Shown here one piece after another: positions 49,501-61,337 of a DNA stretch of 64,000 nt. A program made the position numbers and the translations under genes. The stretch lies in contig OY987245.1 in NCBI GenBank assembly GCA_963920765.1, positions 560,501 to 624,500 on the forward strand, read 5' to 3'. This DNA is from Ulota crispa. Lineage: Eukaryota; Streptophyta; Bryopsida; Orthotrichales; Orthotrichaceae. Under the pieces are notes generated by a model. It was given only the letters and a program-made list of their open reading frames with translations, did not search any database and was not told the DNA's origin. Within the stretch, counting starts at the first letter, position 1; each line of letters begins with the position of its first letter.

Positions 49501-50435
49501 TTAACCCCTAAAGTCCTAAGCTATGTTTTTCACCAAATCCGCTCCAAAACTACCATTTCTAGTGCAAGAATCAAATTTTAGAAAAAAACAGTTTTTTGAT
49601 AAATGTAGTTAAAAGATCTTGTACTACACTAGTATTAAACGATGTGAAAACAAATCAGAAATTTTCACATGTAGATTGTAAGATATTTGAGTTTGAATTG
49701 ACAAAAGGCCATTTTTTGTCTCTCCAAAAATTCAAGCAGCACACTTCACAAGGTCATATTTGTATGAGTTTTTTTTGAAAATTGTTGTAGTTTTTGGGAT
49801 TTTTCTTCAAAGCAAGTTAGGTACATACTTGAGAATTTTCAAATCATTTGGAATTGTAAAATACATGGAAAAAGAATAGTAATTAAAAAGAAGTAAAGAA
49901 TGATTCAATCCAATAAATTATTAAGAACTTAATTATGGAAATGAAAAATTCCAATCTTAATGGTGGCAATTTTTAATAAACAATCTATATCTTTAGGCTT
50001 TGATTTTTTCCAAAATATTGAAAATTGAGTAAAATATGGGACTTTAAAGTTTGTTTTAGAGTAGAGAATCCGTAACTACTCACAAAAAAATCATCTCATA
50101 ATTTTCATCTCATTTATCAAAATGGAATGATTCAAAGCTTCCCATGTATATATAAATCTAAAGAACCAATTCCAACAAACAAAATTCAAAATACGCAAAT
50201 TTTTAAAAGTTTTTTAAACTGCCCACCTTGCCTACCAAGCAAAGAAACCAACATATCATGCAATAACTTTCAAATTCTGAAGTCAAACGCTATGAAAATT
50301 GTTGAGCCTTAAAGCTGCTCCTTGGACACATCTTGTGTGAAAATTTAAGAGAAAACAAAATAAAAAACCCATTGGTATTGAGCTGCCCAAAATCACCATG
50401 TTACCAAAAAGGGTGTTCAGGACTTTACAGGTTAA
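49501..50435. mobile_element. TTAA-bounded element k (935 bp)
   Basis: The left end is TTAACCCCTAAAGTCCTAAG and the right end is AGGACTTTACAGGTTAA. The interior is homologous to element j. Immediately after, TTAATACCTTAAAGAATATG re-uses the same TTAA (50432-50435) and looks like a worn left end of a further element. No coding capacity. Confidence 0.75.
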
Positions 50436-51029
50436 TACCTTAAAGAATATGCCAAGAATTTTGCGTTTTTGTTTTTGCTGCAAAAAGGCCAATTTTAGGG
50501 CAAAAGTTCATAAAAGAAAATTATAGTTTCCCAACAAATTTTGGAGTTTCTATTACTTTTTAAGGTTTGTACTTCTTGAAGAAAGAAATAAACCATAAAT
50601 AAACTACAAGAATATCAAAGAAATTCATGATTAAACATTGATCCATGGCACACAAACAATTATACTTGAACCACCGTGAGTCTACTAGTATCCATTTCAG
50701 TACCCATTTCAGGGTTTGTAGGGACCTTAATTTTTCACACAATCCTATTGCTCATCTAAACATTTCACATTTCATTCTCACATCAACAGAAAATGATTCA
50801 ATAAAGAGTACAGCTAAAGAGATTACATTTAGAGAACAAAATTGGTCTTCGACAAACTTGGTTGTCTATCATAATGTCAAGAAACTTCATCAAAGCTGTG
50901 AAGGCATTTCTCAATCATAGACTGGTCATCACTCACTTGCAATTGTTTACAGTTGTGACTAAATTTAGCTGTTGAATTGTATAAATTTGTCGCCTAACCC
51001 CTAAAATTCTTTTGTGTTTAGAGGCCCAA

Positions 51030-51080
51030 AACTGCTTCAAAATACTAGTTCAAAACTGCTTCAAAATACTAGTCCCCAAA
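51030..51080. repeat. 24-bp tandem repeat, two copies (left arm)
   Basis: The unit, on the minus strand, is AACTAGTATTTTGAAGCAGT plus TTTG. There are two copies here and three at the mirror position (about 59675-59750). Confidence 0.9.
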
Positions 51081-51705
51081 CCATGGTCAAAATTTTCATA
51101 GAAACTTATTTTTTAACAAATCCAACCGTAAGATCCTTTGGTTGACTTGCACAAGTACATTGTCCCAAAATTTTAGAATGAACATCCCCACCAATTGCAA
51201 GATCAATGTGCCTAAATTTTAAAATATAGGTTTTTCTAATCCTTCCAAAAGGTGAAGTTTTGATTTTCAAACTTTTTAGAAAAAAACACATATGTTGTAT
51301 TTCTTGTGCAATTTTTGCAATATGTTGGAAAATGGGTCAAAAGCATATATAAAAAAACTTAACCAAAAAAATTTTGGATTCATTTTTACAAAAATTGTAA
51401 AGTGAAAGGTATTGATGAATGAAAGATATAACTAATATGCTAATAAGTTTTGGAAGAATTTGAAAATTGTTAATCCCAATGGTGAGAATGCTCTAACATG
51501 CAATCAGTAACTTTATTTTTCATTTTCATTTGTAATTTTTCAAAATTGAGAGTAAAAGATAACTTTATATGTTTTTTCTACCCTCTTCCTACCTTCATTG
51601 CCCGCAAAAGAAAACTCCTTGTAACTCTTACCTCATTATTTGGAATTGAGTGATTCAATTTTTTTTGAGTAGGTATCAATCTATACACTTCTATAGAAAA
51701 AAAAT

Positions 51706-51731
51706 GTATATATATATATATATATATATAG
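51706..51731. repeat. TA microsatellite (mirrored near 59016-59041)
   Basis: An uninterrupted TATATA run lies in each palindrome arm at the corresponding position and of similar length. Confidence 0.9.
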
Positions 51732-53739
51732 AATATATTTTTGCTGCCCGATTTGACATTGAAACTGAAAAAACCTTCTAACTTTTACAATACTTATGCA
51801 AATGACATGAAATAAAGCTTCACATGTTGATTATGATGAGTAGCATCCATCCTAAAAATTTCCTGAATTTTTTTCAAATTATGAAGTCAATAGAACCTGC
51901 CTGAGTTCTCATAAAGCCCAAAGTGGGTTCCTTGAGCCTTTAGGGGTTAAATTTTGAATTTGAGTTGTACAGTGAACATATTTAAAAAGGTTAGCTGTTA
52001 ACACATTTGTCATTGTTTTGAGACACTTGAGGAGTTGAGGTAACTTAATTATGAAATTGCATTCGAGGCGACTGGTCACTAGCACGATTTATTTTGGTGC
52101 ATTGTGTCATAGTGTGTACTGGAAAGCAGGGTTAACTGCTCAGTTGGGTTGCAATCATTCTTGAGGACATCGTAGGATTTCTGGTATTCATTAATTCTGC
52201 TTTCCGTATGCCATGTAACTTAGTGGCCAGACTGGCAGCATTGGCCATGAGATCACCCATGTGGTTTTCATAACTAGCTTAAATACTACTGAATTTGGTA
52301 GATATTCAAATTAACTAACCATGTGGAATTCACAATTGTGGAGCTTAAAAAACTGGTATAGGTTTTGGTTGTTTTGGGCATAGACCATTAGGCATGATCC
52401 TATAAGAATCTTACAAGGGAAATCCCTAACCCCTAAATGTACTTGAGATAGTCCAAAAACTTAGTATATGTGAAAATGTCTTATCACTAAGAAGAATAAG
52501 ATATTAAAACTGATGATGTGTTTTAAAAAGAGGTACAGGAAAATGTGACTTACTATTCATACATGTAAATAGAGTCTATCATTGCTCAAGTCAATATTTA
52601 TTAATAAAATCAAAACTTACAGCTTTTGACTTTTTTTCTCAAATTGACTGTGAACTGAATGTTGGTGATTTTTCACAAGGTTCATTTTGCTATGAGTATG
52701 TTATGTGAGATTATCATTGCAGTAACACTTGGGAGTTTTTTTTGCTTTTTTATTGAAGTCACATATAAAGGATCAAATTTTCAATTAAAATGGTTATTTT
52801 TTATTGAAATGTATTTGATGTTCTAAGTTGGAGTGTTTTTCAAAAAAAAAAAAATTGAAAACCCATATTACACGGTGGTAGAAAATTATCACAACACTCT
52901 CATAGTTATTAGATAGATGAAATTGAATGTTGTGACATGACATTGTAACATTTGCAAAAATGAGTACAAACCCTAGAATAACTAATTGGACATTGCAAGG
53001 TTGAATTACCTATTTAGTTTGATGTTTTAGAATTAGCAACTAAGAAGTGCATGCACAAGATTTATACTCAACTCTCAAAAGCACTCCTTGGAAGATGCAC
53101 CTATTTTCTTTTACAAAGAAAAACATGACAATATAATTGTTCTAATGCTAGGGATCTTCATGCCTTCTCCTTTCTTATCTAAAATGTGGAATCCCTAGCA
53201 CTTTGCAAGACAATCCGTTGTCTCAAAATTCTTTGCTTCATTGTTTTAAAACTCTCTTTGAGTTAAGATAATGACATCCAATCAACATAGTTTACAATTA
53301 AAAGTTATGTAGTGTTAGTAACTCTTGGGAATCCCTATTTGGGCTAAGTGATTGTCATCATAAAGGATGGTATGTTTGCCACTTATTATGCCCACAATAT
53401 ATATAATTTTTCAAAAGTGAAAATTTTTAGTATAAAATCAATTATTGAATATTTTGTTTCAAGATTAAAGTTATTTTCTTAAACGCCACAGTGCAAGGGT
53501 TTTATGATGGCAATTTACATGGTTCTTAACCCCTCAAGGCTCAAGCAACCTTTTTTTGGCTTTCTAGCAATTTTGGGTAGGTCAATACAAATGGGTTTTT
53601 TCCTTGGGGAGATCACTAGCCCATGTTTTAGAAACTACGTGAGTTAAAAGATAGGGTCCATTTAATTCAAAGAGAAAAAAAGTTATATAATATGTATAGC
53701 TACTATAGGGTTCATGAAATATTACATATTTTAGTATAC

Positions 53740-53990
53740 ATAAACTAGTGGACCCTTGTACCCGCCGATCCGGCAGAGGGCCATCATGGGAGGGGCTCCT
53801 TGCAAAAATATTAACATGACCTTCCTCATAATCACCTTCTTCAAGATTCTTCTCCTTTCCGTTACAATGAGCTTACATGTACTATGTCTACCTACACGCT
53901 TTGCCTTCTTCTCCAAGCGACCACCCCCTATTCCCGTGTATACCCCATCCCCAAGGACGACCATAACGGCCACATAACCATAGAAATAAA
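53740..53990. other. GC-richer island in the palindrome arm (mirrored at about 56757-57007)
   Basis: This segment stands out in base composition from the AT-rich arm. It contains an 80-codon frame on the minus strand (53731-53973), repeated in the other arm. The predicted peptide is basic in its middle and matches no family I know. Identity between arms comes from the palindrome and so is no evidence of coding selection. Confidence 0.4.
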
Positions 53991-54037
53991 AATAACCGCC
54001 ACATAACCGCTACTTAATCTTCTTGGAGCAACACCCA

Positions 54038-54140
54038 ACTACCCAACTACCCAACTGATAGAGATTTTATTCTATTATAGACACCCAACTACCTAACTAA
54101 TAGAGATTTTATTCCATTATAGACACCCAACTACCCAACT
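54038..54140. repeat. 44-bp tandem repeat ending at the contig break
   Basis: Units of ACACCCAACTACCCAACTA plus TAGAGATTTTATTCTATTATAG-like sequence occur two to three times here. They recur in reverse at 55210-55315 and 56600-56720. The 200-N gap falls exactly within this repeat. Confidence 0.85.
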
Positions 54141-55315
54141 AATAGAACTAAGCTTATTATATAGATAGATAGATTGATAGATTAGGGTATATGAAAACAT
54201 TAGGTAGTAAGAATTTTTACTAATAAACTAGCCTTGACAAATAGGGGTTGTGAAAATTTATATTGTAGTTTGTTGCTTTTCATATTAAATTGTTTTAAAT
54301 ATATGTCATAGAATTGAAAAACACTTAAAACTTGTTAATGAAAAGTGTCACTTGGACAATGGCCCTTTAATTCATATGCTTGTTATTGGCTTCATAATGT
54401 ATACCATATTTATATGTGTAATAGAACAAAAGTGATTGTTTTGAAGAATAGCAAAGACATGATAAAATTGGACATATAAGATTTATACAGTTTTTACAAA
54501 ATCATTTTTGAAATGTAATTTTTAAAGACGTTTTTGAGCTGCTCAAGCTACCACAACAAGCAAAGAGCAAAACATTTCATGCAGAATCTTTTGAACCATG
54601 TAGTCAAAAGTCATGAAAAATGTCGGGTCTTATAGCTACTCCTTGGGCACTTTGTGTGTGAAAAAATTAATTCTTAAAAAATGAAAAAAAATTGGGGACA
54701 TTTTTCCTTGTGATTTTATGGTACATACATGAGTTAAGAGGGTATTTGATGAAGGCTTAATTATCTAAAATAGACTATATAATGTGACCCTATTTTTATA
54801 TAAAATGCTACAAGAGACATATTTCCAATACCATTTTTTTAATTTCATTGAAGTGGTTTTCAAATGGAGCTGTTTTTATGTATAAATCTTATATGTCCAA
54901 TTTTATCATGTCTTTGCTATTCTTCAAAACAATCACTTTTGTTCTATTACACATATAAATATGGTATACATTATGAAGCCAATAACAAGCATATGAATTA
55001 AAGGGCCATTGTCCAAGTGACACTTTTCATTAACAAGTTTTAAGTGTTTTTCAATTCTATGACATATATTTAAAACAATTTAATATGAAAAGCAACAAAC
55101 TACAATATAAATTTTCACAACCCCTATTTGTCAAGGCTAGTTTATTAGTAAAAATTCTTACTACCTAATGTTTTCATATACCCTAATCTATCAATCTATC
55201 TATCTATATAATAAGCTTAGTTCTATTAGTTGGGTAGTTGGGTGTCTATAATGGAATAAAATCTCTATTAGTTAGGTAGTTGGGTGTCTATAATAGAATA
55301 AAATCTCTATCAGTT

Positions 55316-55515
55316 NNNNNNNNNNNNNNNNNNNNNNNNNNNNNNNNNNNNNNNNNNNNNNNNNNNNNNNNNNNNNNNNNNNNNNNNNNNNNNNNNNNNN
55401 NNNNNNNNNNNNNNNNNNNNNNNNNNNNNNNNNNNNNNNNNNNNNNNNNNNNNNNNNNNNNNNNNNNNNNNNNNNNNNNNNNNNNNNNNNNNNNNNNNNN
55501 NNNNNNNNNNNNNNN
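55316..55515. other. 200-N scaffold gap
   Basis: Exactly 200 N. The 1180 bp before it (54136-55315) reappear after it (55516-56694) in the same orientation. I see one indel, a run of five versus four T near 54872/56252. This is the signature of two overlapping contigs that were not merged. Confidence 0.95.
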
Positions 55516-58500
55516 CAACTAATAGAACTAAGCTTATTATATAGATAGATAGATTGATAGATTAGGGTATATGAAAACATTAGGTAGTAAGAATTTTTAC
55601 TAATAAACTAGCCTTGACAAATAGGGGTTGTGAAAATTTATATTGTAGTTTGTTGCTTTTCATATTAAATTGTTTTAAATATATGTCATAGAATTGAAAA
55701 ACACTTAAAACTTGTTAATGAAAAGTGTCACTTGGACAATGGCCCTTTAATTCATATGCTTGTTATTGGCTTCATAATGTATACCATATTTATATGTGTA
55801 ATAGAACAAAAGTGATTGTTTTGAAGAATAGCAAAGACATGATAAAATTGGACATATAAGATTTATACAGTTTTTACAAAATCATTTTTGAAATGTAATT
55901 TTTAAAGACGTTTTTGAGCTGCTCAAGCTACCACAACAAGCAAAGAGCAAAACATTTCATGCAGAATCTTTTGAACCATGTAGTCAAAAGTCATGAAAAA
56001 TGTCGGGTCTTATAGCTACTCCTTGGGCACTTTGTGTGTGAAAAAATTAATTCTTAAAAAATGAAAAAAAATTGGGGACATTTTTCCTTGTGATTTTATG
56101 GTACATACATGAGTTAAGAGGGTATTTGATGAAGGCTTAATTATCTAAAATAGACTATATAATGTGACCCTATTTTTATATAAAATGCTACAAGAGACAT
56201 ATTTCCAATACCATTTTTTTAATTTCATTGAAGTGGTTTTCAAATGGAGCTGTTTTATGTATAAATCTTATATGTCCAATTTTATCATGTCTTTGCTATT
56301 CTTCAAAACAATCACTTTTGTTCTATTACACATATAAATATGGTATACATTATGAAGCCAATAACAAGCATATGAATTAAAGGGCCATTGTCCAAGTGAC
56401 ACTTTTCATTAACAAGTTTTAAGTGTTTTTCAATTCTATGACATATATTTAAAACAATTTAATATGAAAAGCAACAAACTACAATATAAATTTTCACAAC
56501 CCCTATTTGTCAAGGCTAGTTTATTAGTAAAAATTCTTACTACCTAATGTTTTCATATACCCTAATCTATCAATCTATCTATCTATATAATAAGCTTAGT
56601 TCTATTAGTTGGGTAGTTGGGTGTCTATAATGGAATAAAATCTCTATTAGTTAGGTAGTTGGGTGTCTATAATAGAATAAAATCTCTATCAGTTGGGTAG
56701 TTGGGTAGTTGGGTGTTGCTCCAAGAAGATTAAGTAGCGGTTATGTGGCGGTTATTTTTATTTCTATGGTTATGTGGCCGTTATGGTCGTCCTTGGGGAT
56801 GGGGTATACACGGGAATAGGGGGTGGTCGCTTGGAGAAGAAGGCAAAGCGTGTAGGTAGACATAGTACATGTAAGCTCATTGTAACGGAAAGGAGAAGAA
56901 TCTTGAAGAAGGTGATTATGAGGAAGGTCATGTTAATATTTTTGCAAGGAGCCCCTCCCATGATGGCCCTCTGCCGGATCGGCGGGTACAAGGGTCCACT
57001 AGTTTATGTATACTAAAATATGTAATATTTCATGAACCCTATAGTAGCTATACATATTATATAACTTTTTTTCTCTTTGAATTAAATGGACCCTATCTTT
57101 TAACTCACGTAGTTTCTAAAACATGGGCTAGTGATCTCCCCAAGGAAAAAACCCATTTGTATTGACCTACCCAAAATTGCTAGAAAGCCAAAAAAAGGTT
57201 GCTTGAGCCTTGAGGGGTTAAGAACCATGTAAATTGCCATCATAAAACCCTTGCACTGTGGCGTTTAAGAAAATAACTTTAATCTTGAAACAAAATATTC
57301 AATAATTGATTTTATACTAAAAATTTTCACTTTTGAAAAATTATATATATTGTGGGCATAATAAGTGGCAAACATACCATCCTTTATGATGACAATCACT
57401 TAGCCCAAATAGGGATTCCCAAGAGTTACTAACACTACATAACTTTTAATTGTAAACTATGTTGATTGGATGTCATTATCTTAACTCAAAGAGAGTTTTA
57501 AAACAATGAAGCAAAGAATTTTGAGACAACGGATTGTCTTGCAAAGTGCTAGGGATTCCACATTTTAGATAAGAAAGGAGAAGGCATGAAGATCCCTAGC
57601 ATTAGAACAATTATATTGTCATGTTTTTCTTTGTAAAAGAAAATAGGTGCATCTTCCAAGGAGTGCTTTTGAGAGTTGAGTATAAATCTTGTGCATGCAC
57701 TTCTTAGTTGCTAATTCTAAAACATCAAACTAAATAGGTAATTCAACCTTGCAATGTCCAATTAGTTATTCTAGGGTTTGTACTCATTTTTGCAAATGTT
57801 ACAATGTCATGTCACAACATTCAATTTCATCTATCTAATAACTATGAGAGTGTTGTGATAATTTTCTACCACCGTGTAATATGGGTTTTCAATTTTTTTT
57901 TTTTTGAAAAACACTCCAACTTAGAACATCAAATACATTTCAATAAAAAATAACCATTTTAATTGAAAATTTGATCCTTTATATGTGACTTCAATAAAAA
58001 AGCAAAAAAAACTCCCAAGTGTTACTGCAATGATAATCTCACATAACATACTCATAGCAAAATGAACCTTGTGAAAAATCACCAACATTCAGTTCACAGT
58101 CAATTTGAGAAAAAAAGTCAAAAGCTGTAAGTTTTGATTTTATTAATAAATATTGACTTGAGCAATGATAGACTCTATTTACATGTATGAATAGTAAGTC
58201 ACATTTTCCTGTACCTCTTTTTAAAACACATCATCAGTTTTAATATCTTATTCTTCTTAGTGATAAGACATTTTCACATATACTAAGTTTTTGGACTATC
58301 TCAAGTACATTTAGGGGTTAGGGATTTCCCTTGTAAGATTCTTATAGGATCATGCCTAATGGTCTATGCCCAAAACAACCAAAACCTATACCAGTTTTTT
58401 AAGCTCCACAATTGTGAATTCCACATGGTTAGTTAATTTGAATATCTACCAAATTCAGTAGTATTTAAGCTAGTTATGAAAACCACATGGGTGATCTCAT

Positions 58501-58796
58501 GGCCAATGCTGCCAGTCTGGCCACTAAGTTACATGGCATACGGAAAGCAGAATTAATGAATACCAGAAATCCTACGATGTCCTCAAGAATGATTGCAACC
58601 CAACTGAGCAGTTAACCCTGCTTTCCAGTACACACTATGACACAATGCACCAAAATAAATCGTGCTAGTGACCAGTCGCCTCGAATGCAATTTCATAATT
58701 AAGTTACCTCAACTCCTCAAGTGTCTCAAAACAATGACAAATGTGTTAACAGCTAACCTTTTTAAATATGTTCACTGTACAACTCAAATTCAAAAT

Positions 58797-59777
58797 TTAA
58801 CCCCTAAAGGCTCAAGGAACCCACTTTGGGCTTTATGAGAACTCAGGCAGGTTCTATTGACTTCATAATTTGAAAAAAATTCAGGAAATTTTTAGGATGG
58901 ATGCTACTCATCATAATCAACATGTGAAGCTTTATTTCATGTCATTTGCATAAGTATTGTAAAAGTTAGAAGGTTTTTTCAGTTTCAATGTCAAATCGGG
59001 CAGCAAAAATATATTCTATATATATATATATATATATATACATTTTTTTTCTATAGAAGTGTATAGATTGATACCTACTCAAAAAAAATTGAATCACTCA
59101 ATTCCAAATAATGAGGTAAGAGTTACAAGGAGTTTTCTTTTGCGGGCAATGAAGGTAGGAAGAGGGTAGAAAAAACATATAAAGTTATCTTTTACTCTCA
59201 ATTTTGAAAAATTACAAATGAAAATGAAAAATAAAGTTACTGATTGCATGTTAGAGCATTCTCACCATTGGGATTAACAATTTTCAAATTCTTCCAAAAC
59301 TTATTAGCATATTAGTTATATCTTTCATTCATCAATACCTTTCACTTTACAATTTTTGTAAAAATGAATCCAAAATTTTTTTGGTTAAGTTTTTTTATAT
59401 ATGCTTTTGACCCATTTTCCAACATATTGCAAAAATTGCACAAGAAATACAACATATGTGTTTTTTTCTAAAAAGTTTGAAAATCAAAACTTCACCTTTT
59501 GGAAGGATTAGAAAAACCTATATTTTAAAATTTAGGCACATTGATCTTGCAATTGGTGGGGATGTTCATTCTAAAATTTTGGGACAATGTACTTGTGCAA
59601 GTCAACCAAAGGATCTTACGGTTGGATTTGTTAAAAAATAAGTTTCTATGAAAATTTTGACCATGGTTTGGGGACTAGTATTTTGAAGCAGTTTTGAACT
59701 AGTATTTTGAAGCAGTTTTGAACTAGTATTTTGAAGCAGTTTTGGGCCTCTAAACACAAAAGAATTTTAGGGGTTGA
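58797..59777. mobile_element. TTAA-bounded element l' (mirror of l), outermost unit of the right palindrome arm
   Basis: Inverted copy of 50994-51950. It starts TTAACCCCTAAAGGCTCAAG and ends AAGAATTTTAGGGGTT followed by GA, where the palindrome symmetry stops. It is 24 bp longer because of the extra repeat unit. Confidence 0.75.
59675..59750. repeat. 24-bp tandem repeat, three copies (right arm)
   Basis: This is the mirror of 51030-51080 with one additional unit. It accounts for the whole length difference between the palindrome arms. Confidence 0.9.
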
Positions 59778-59998
59778 CTCAGGTGTATAGCATAAAATTT
59801 AGAAATGTCTCATATCTTAGATGGGGAATGTACTTGAATTAGTCAATTGAGAAAGCTTCTTTTCTCCACTCGAGAGTTCACTCTTGGAACGAGGACATTT
59901 TACCTCATTCTCTATACCCTTCCAAAATTGTTAAAAAAAGGAAAGATGCAGTCCATAAGTACTGGGTCTTTTTATTTACTTTCCAATTTTATATGATT

Positions 59999-60880
59999 TT
60001 AACCCCTCAAGGACCAAAGTCCCCTTGGGGACTTTTGGGATTTTCGGTAGGCTTGTGACCTCAATTTTTGACATGATTTTTTGTAACTTTTTATGGGTGT
60101 GTAAGAATGTATAAGGTTTGTGGGATGCAAAAAGTCATGTAATCATGTCATACGGTTCACAAGTTATGGGCTTTTTTGGCAAAAAGCAATTTGAGGGGCA
60201 ACTTGTGCAAGGGAAAAAATATGGACTTTGGAGGGGAGGGAGAAATGAGAGGTTGCCACATGTTGCTATGGTGGTTCCCATTACTTCATAATTGCCCTTT
60301 TTCATTTTCAATTAGGAGGTCAGATTGGGCTTTGGAAGCTCTTAGAGATTTTGAGTTTTTTAACTCTTTTTTTTTTGGCATTTGAAGTACATGCTTATCT
60401 TCAAACAAACCGTTTGGATTTTCCATATCTAAAAATTGGTGGTGAGAAACTTCACTCAAATATGTCATAGTGTATTTGCAAAACTTGTCATATAGTGGCA
60501 TTGCAATGTTTTTTAGGATGTGTTCCGTGTTTTTGATTGCCTTAAAAATTGGTGTACAAAGGTCTAACTTGATTACCTAGAAAACAAAGTTTCAAATTCA
60601 TGGTGTATAGTGCAAAAAAAATCAACAAATGGCGGTTAAAGCCATCTGAAATTTTTGGGCACCATGGAAAAAAGAAAATCCCTTCAAATGCTCAAAACTT
60701 TCAATGTATGCAATCAAATGTCATGAAATCTTTACCACTTCTTCTTATACAAGTGCATTACAAGATCCTTTGGTTAGATCTACAAGAAAAGCATTTTGCT
60801 GGAGTTTTTAATGAATGCAAAAATAGGGACAATTTTGAGTGATTTTTGGCAGAAAATGGCCTTGATAGTTTAGGGGTTAA
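59999..60880. mobile_element. TTAA-bounded element o (882 bp)
   Basis: The left end is TTAACCCCTCAAGGACCAAA and the right end is GGCCTTGATAGTTTAGGGGTTAA less its first three bases. TTAA is intact on both sides. Short ORFs at 60176, 60286 and 60600 have no motif. It shares a phrase like AAGATCCTTTGGTT with element l, suggesting common ancestry. Confidence 0.75.
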
Positions 60881-61337
60881 GAAACTATTGGCCTTTGCCA
60901 ATTATATGGGCATAAGCCAACCTGCAGCAGCGTCCTAACGACCTAAAAATGCTGCTAAGGTAGCTATACCCAACAGTTAAACTCCTCAACTTCACAAACA
61001 CAAAAGTCCTTTGTGACGGTATGTATAGTCGTATGTATAATCATAGTTGAGTTACTTTGCGGGTTTTTCAATTTGTTTTATGCACCCATCATCATACAAC
61101 CTTTTAATATGTATGGTTGTAATACTTAATTTCTTACTAATTCAAATTTCTAAATATTGGTTGCATCCGTATTTGGTACTGTAACTCTAGAGCCCAAGGG
61201 CCTTTCAAGGGTTAAGGGTTTGGAGTACTACAAGGTCTCAAAAAATTCAAAAATTTGTTTTTTTAGGATTGGCCTTTCAACAAGCTATCATGGAAATTTA
61301 TTTTTGTGGAAAAAATATTCTAGAATGTTTTATATTA

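Larger units (their letters stand above)
50994..51950. mobile_element. TTAA-bounded element l (957 bp), outermost unit of the left palindrome arm
   Basis: The left end is CTAACCCCTAAAATTCTTTT and the right end is TTGAGCCTTTAGGGGTTAA. Its interior is distantly similar to elements j and k around GGAATTGAGTGATTCAA. The same element, inverted, closes the right arm at 58797-59775. The palindrome begins within its first bases. Confidence 0.75.
53526..57221. mobile_element. Third nested pair of TTAA-type termini within the palindrome
   Basis: TTAACCCCTCAAGGCTCAAG at 53526 is mirrored by CTTGAGCCTTGAGGGGTTAA ending at 57221. With the N-gap duplication removed, this interval is itself a foldback with about 0.95-kb arms. 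Intact TTAA at both edges makes it the best candidate for the innermost mobile unit. Confidence 0.5.
52426..58321. mobile_element. Second nested pair of TTAA-type termini within the palindrome
   Basis: CTAACCCCTAAATGTACTTG at 52426 faces its exact mirror ending at 58321 (CATTTAGGGGTTAG). The two could delimit a larger unit, or each may be a single old end duplicated by formation of the palindrome. Which is true cannot be decided here. Confidence 0.45.
50996..59775. repeat. Giant inverted repeat (palindrome) with arms of about 3.5 kb
   Basis: The left arm 50996-54489 is the reverse complement of 54879-55315 followed by 56695-59775. The loop is 54490-54878 (389 bp). With the duplicated segment at the N gap counted once, the left arm is 3494 bp and the right 3518 bp. 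The 24-bp difference is one extra copy of a 24-bp repeat in the right arm. Short frames at 51106/59456 and 53731/56774 translate identically in both arms, showing near-perfect identity. Each arm contains, from outside in: a complete TTAA element, two more TTAA-type termini (52426, 53526 and mirror sites), a GC-richer 250-bp island, and a 44-bp repeat. The loop holds a fragment resembling elements j/k. Confidence 0.93.

Noticed and set aside
54038-54140. ACCCAACTACCC repeats as interstitial telomere sequence
   Set aside because: Plant telomere repeats are CCCTAAA/TTTAGGG in exact 7-bp tandem; here the unit is about 44 bp and not telomeric.
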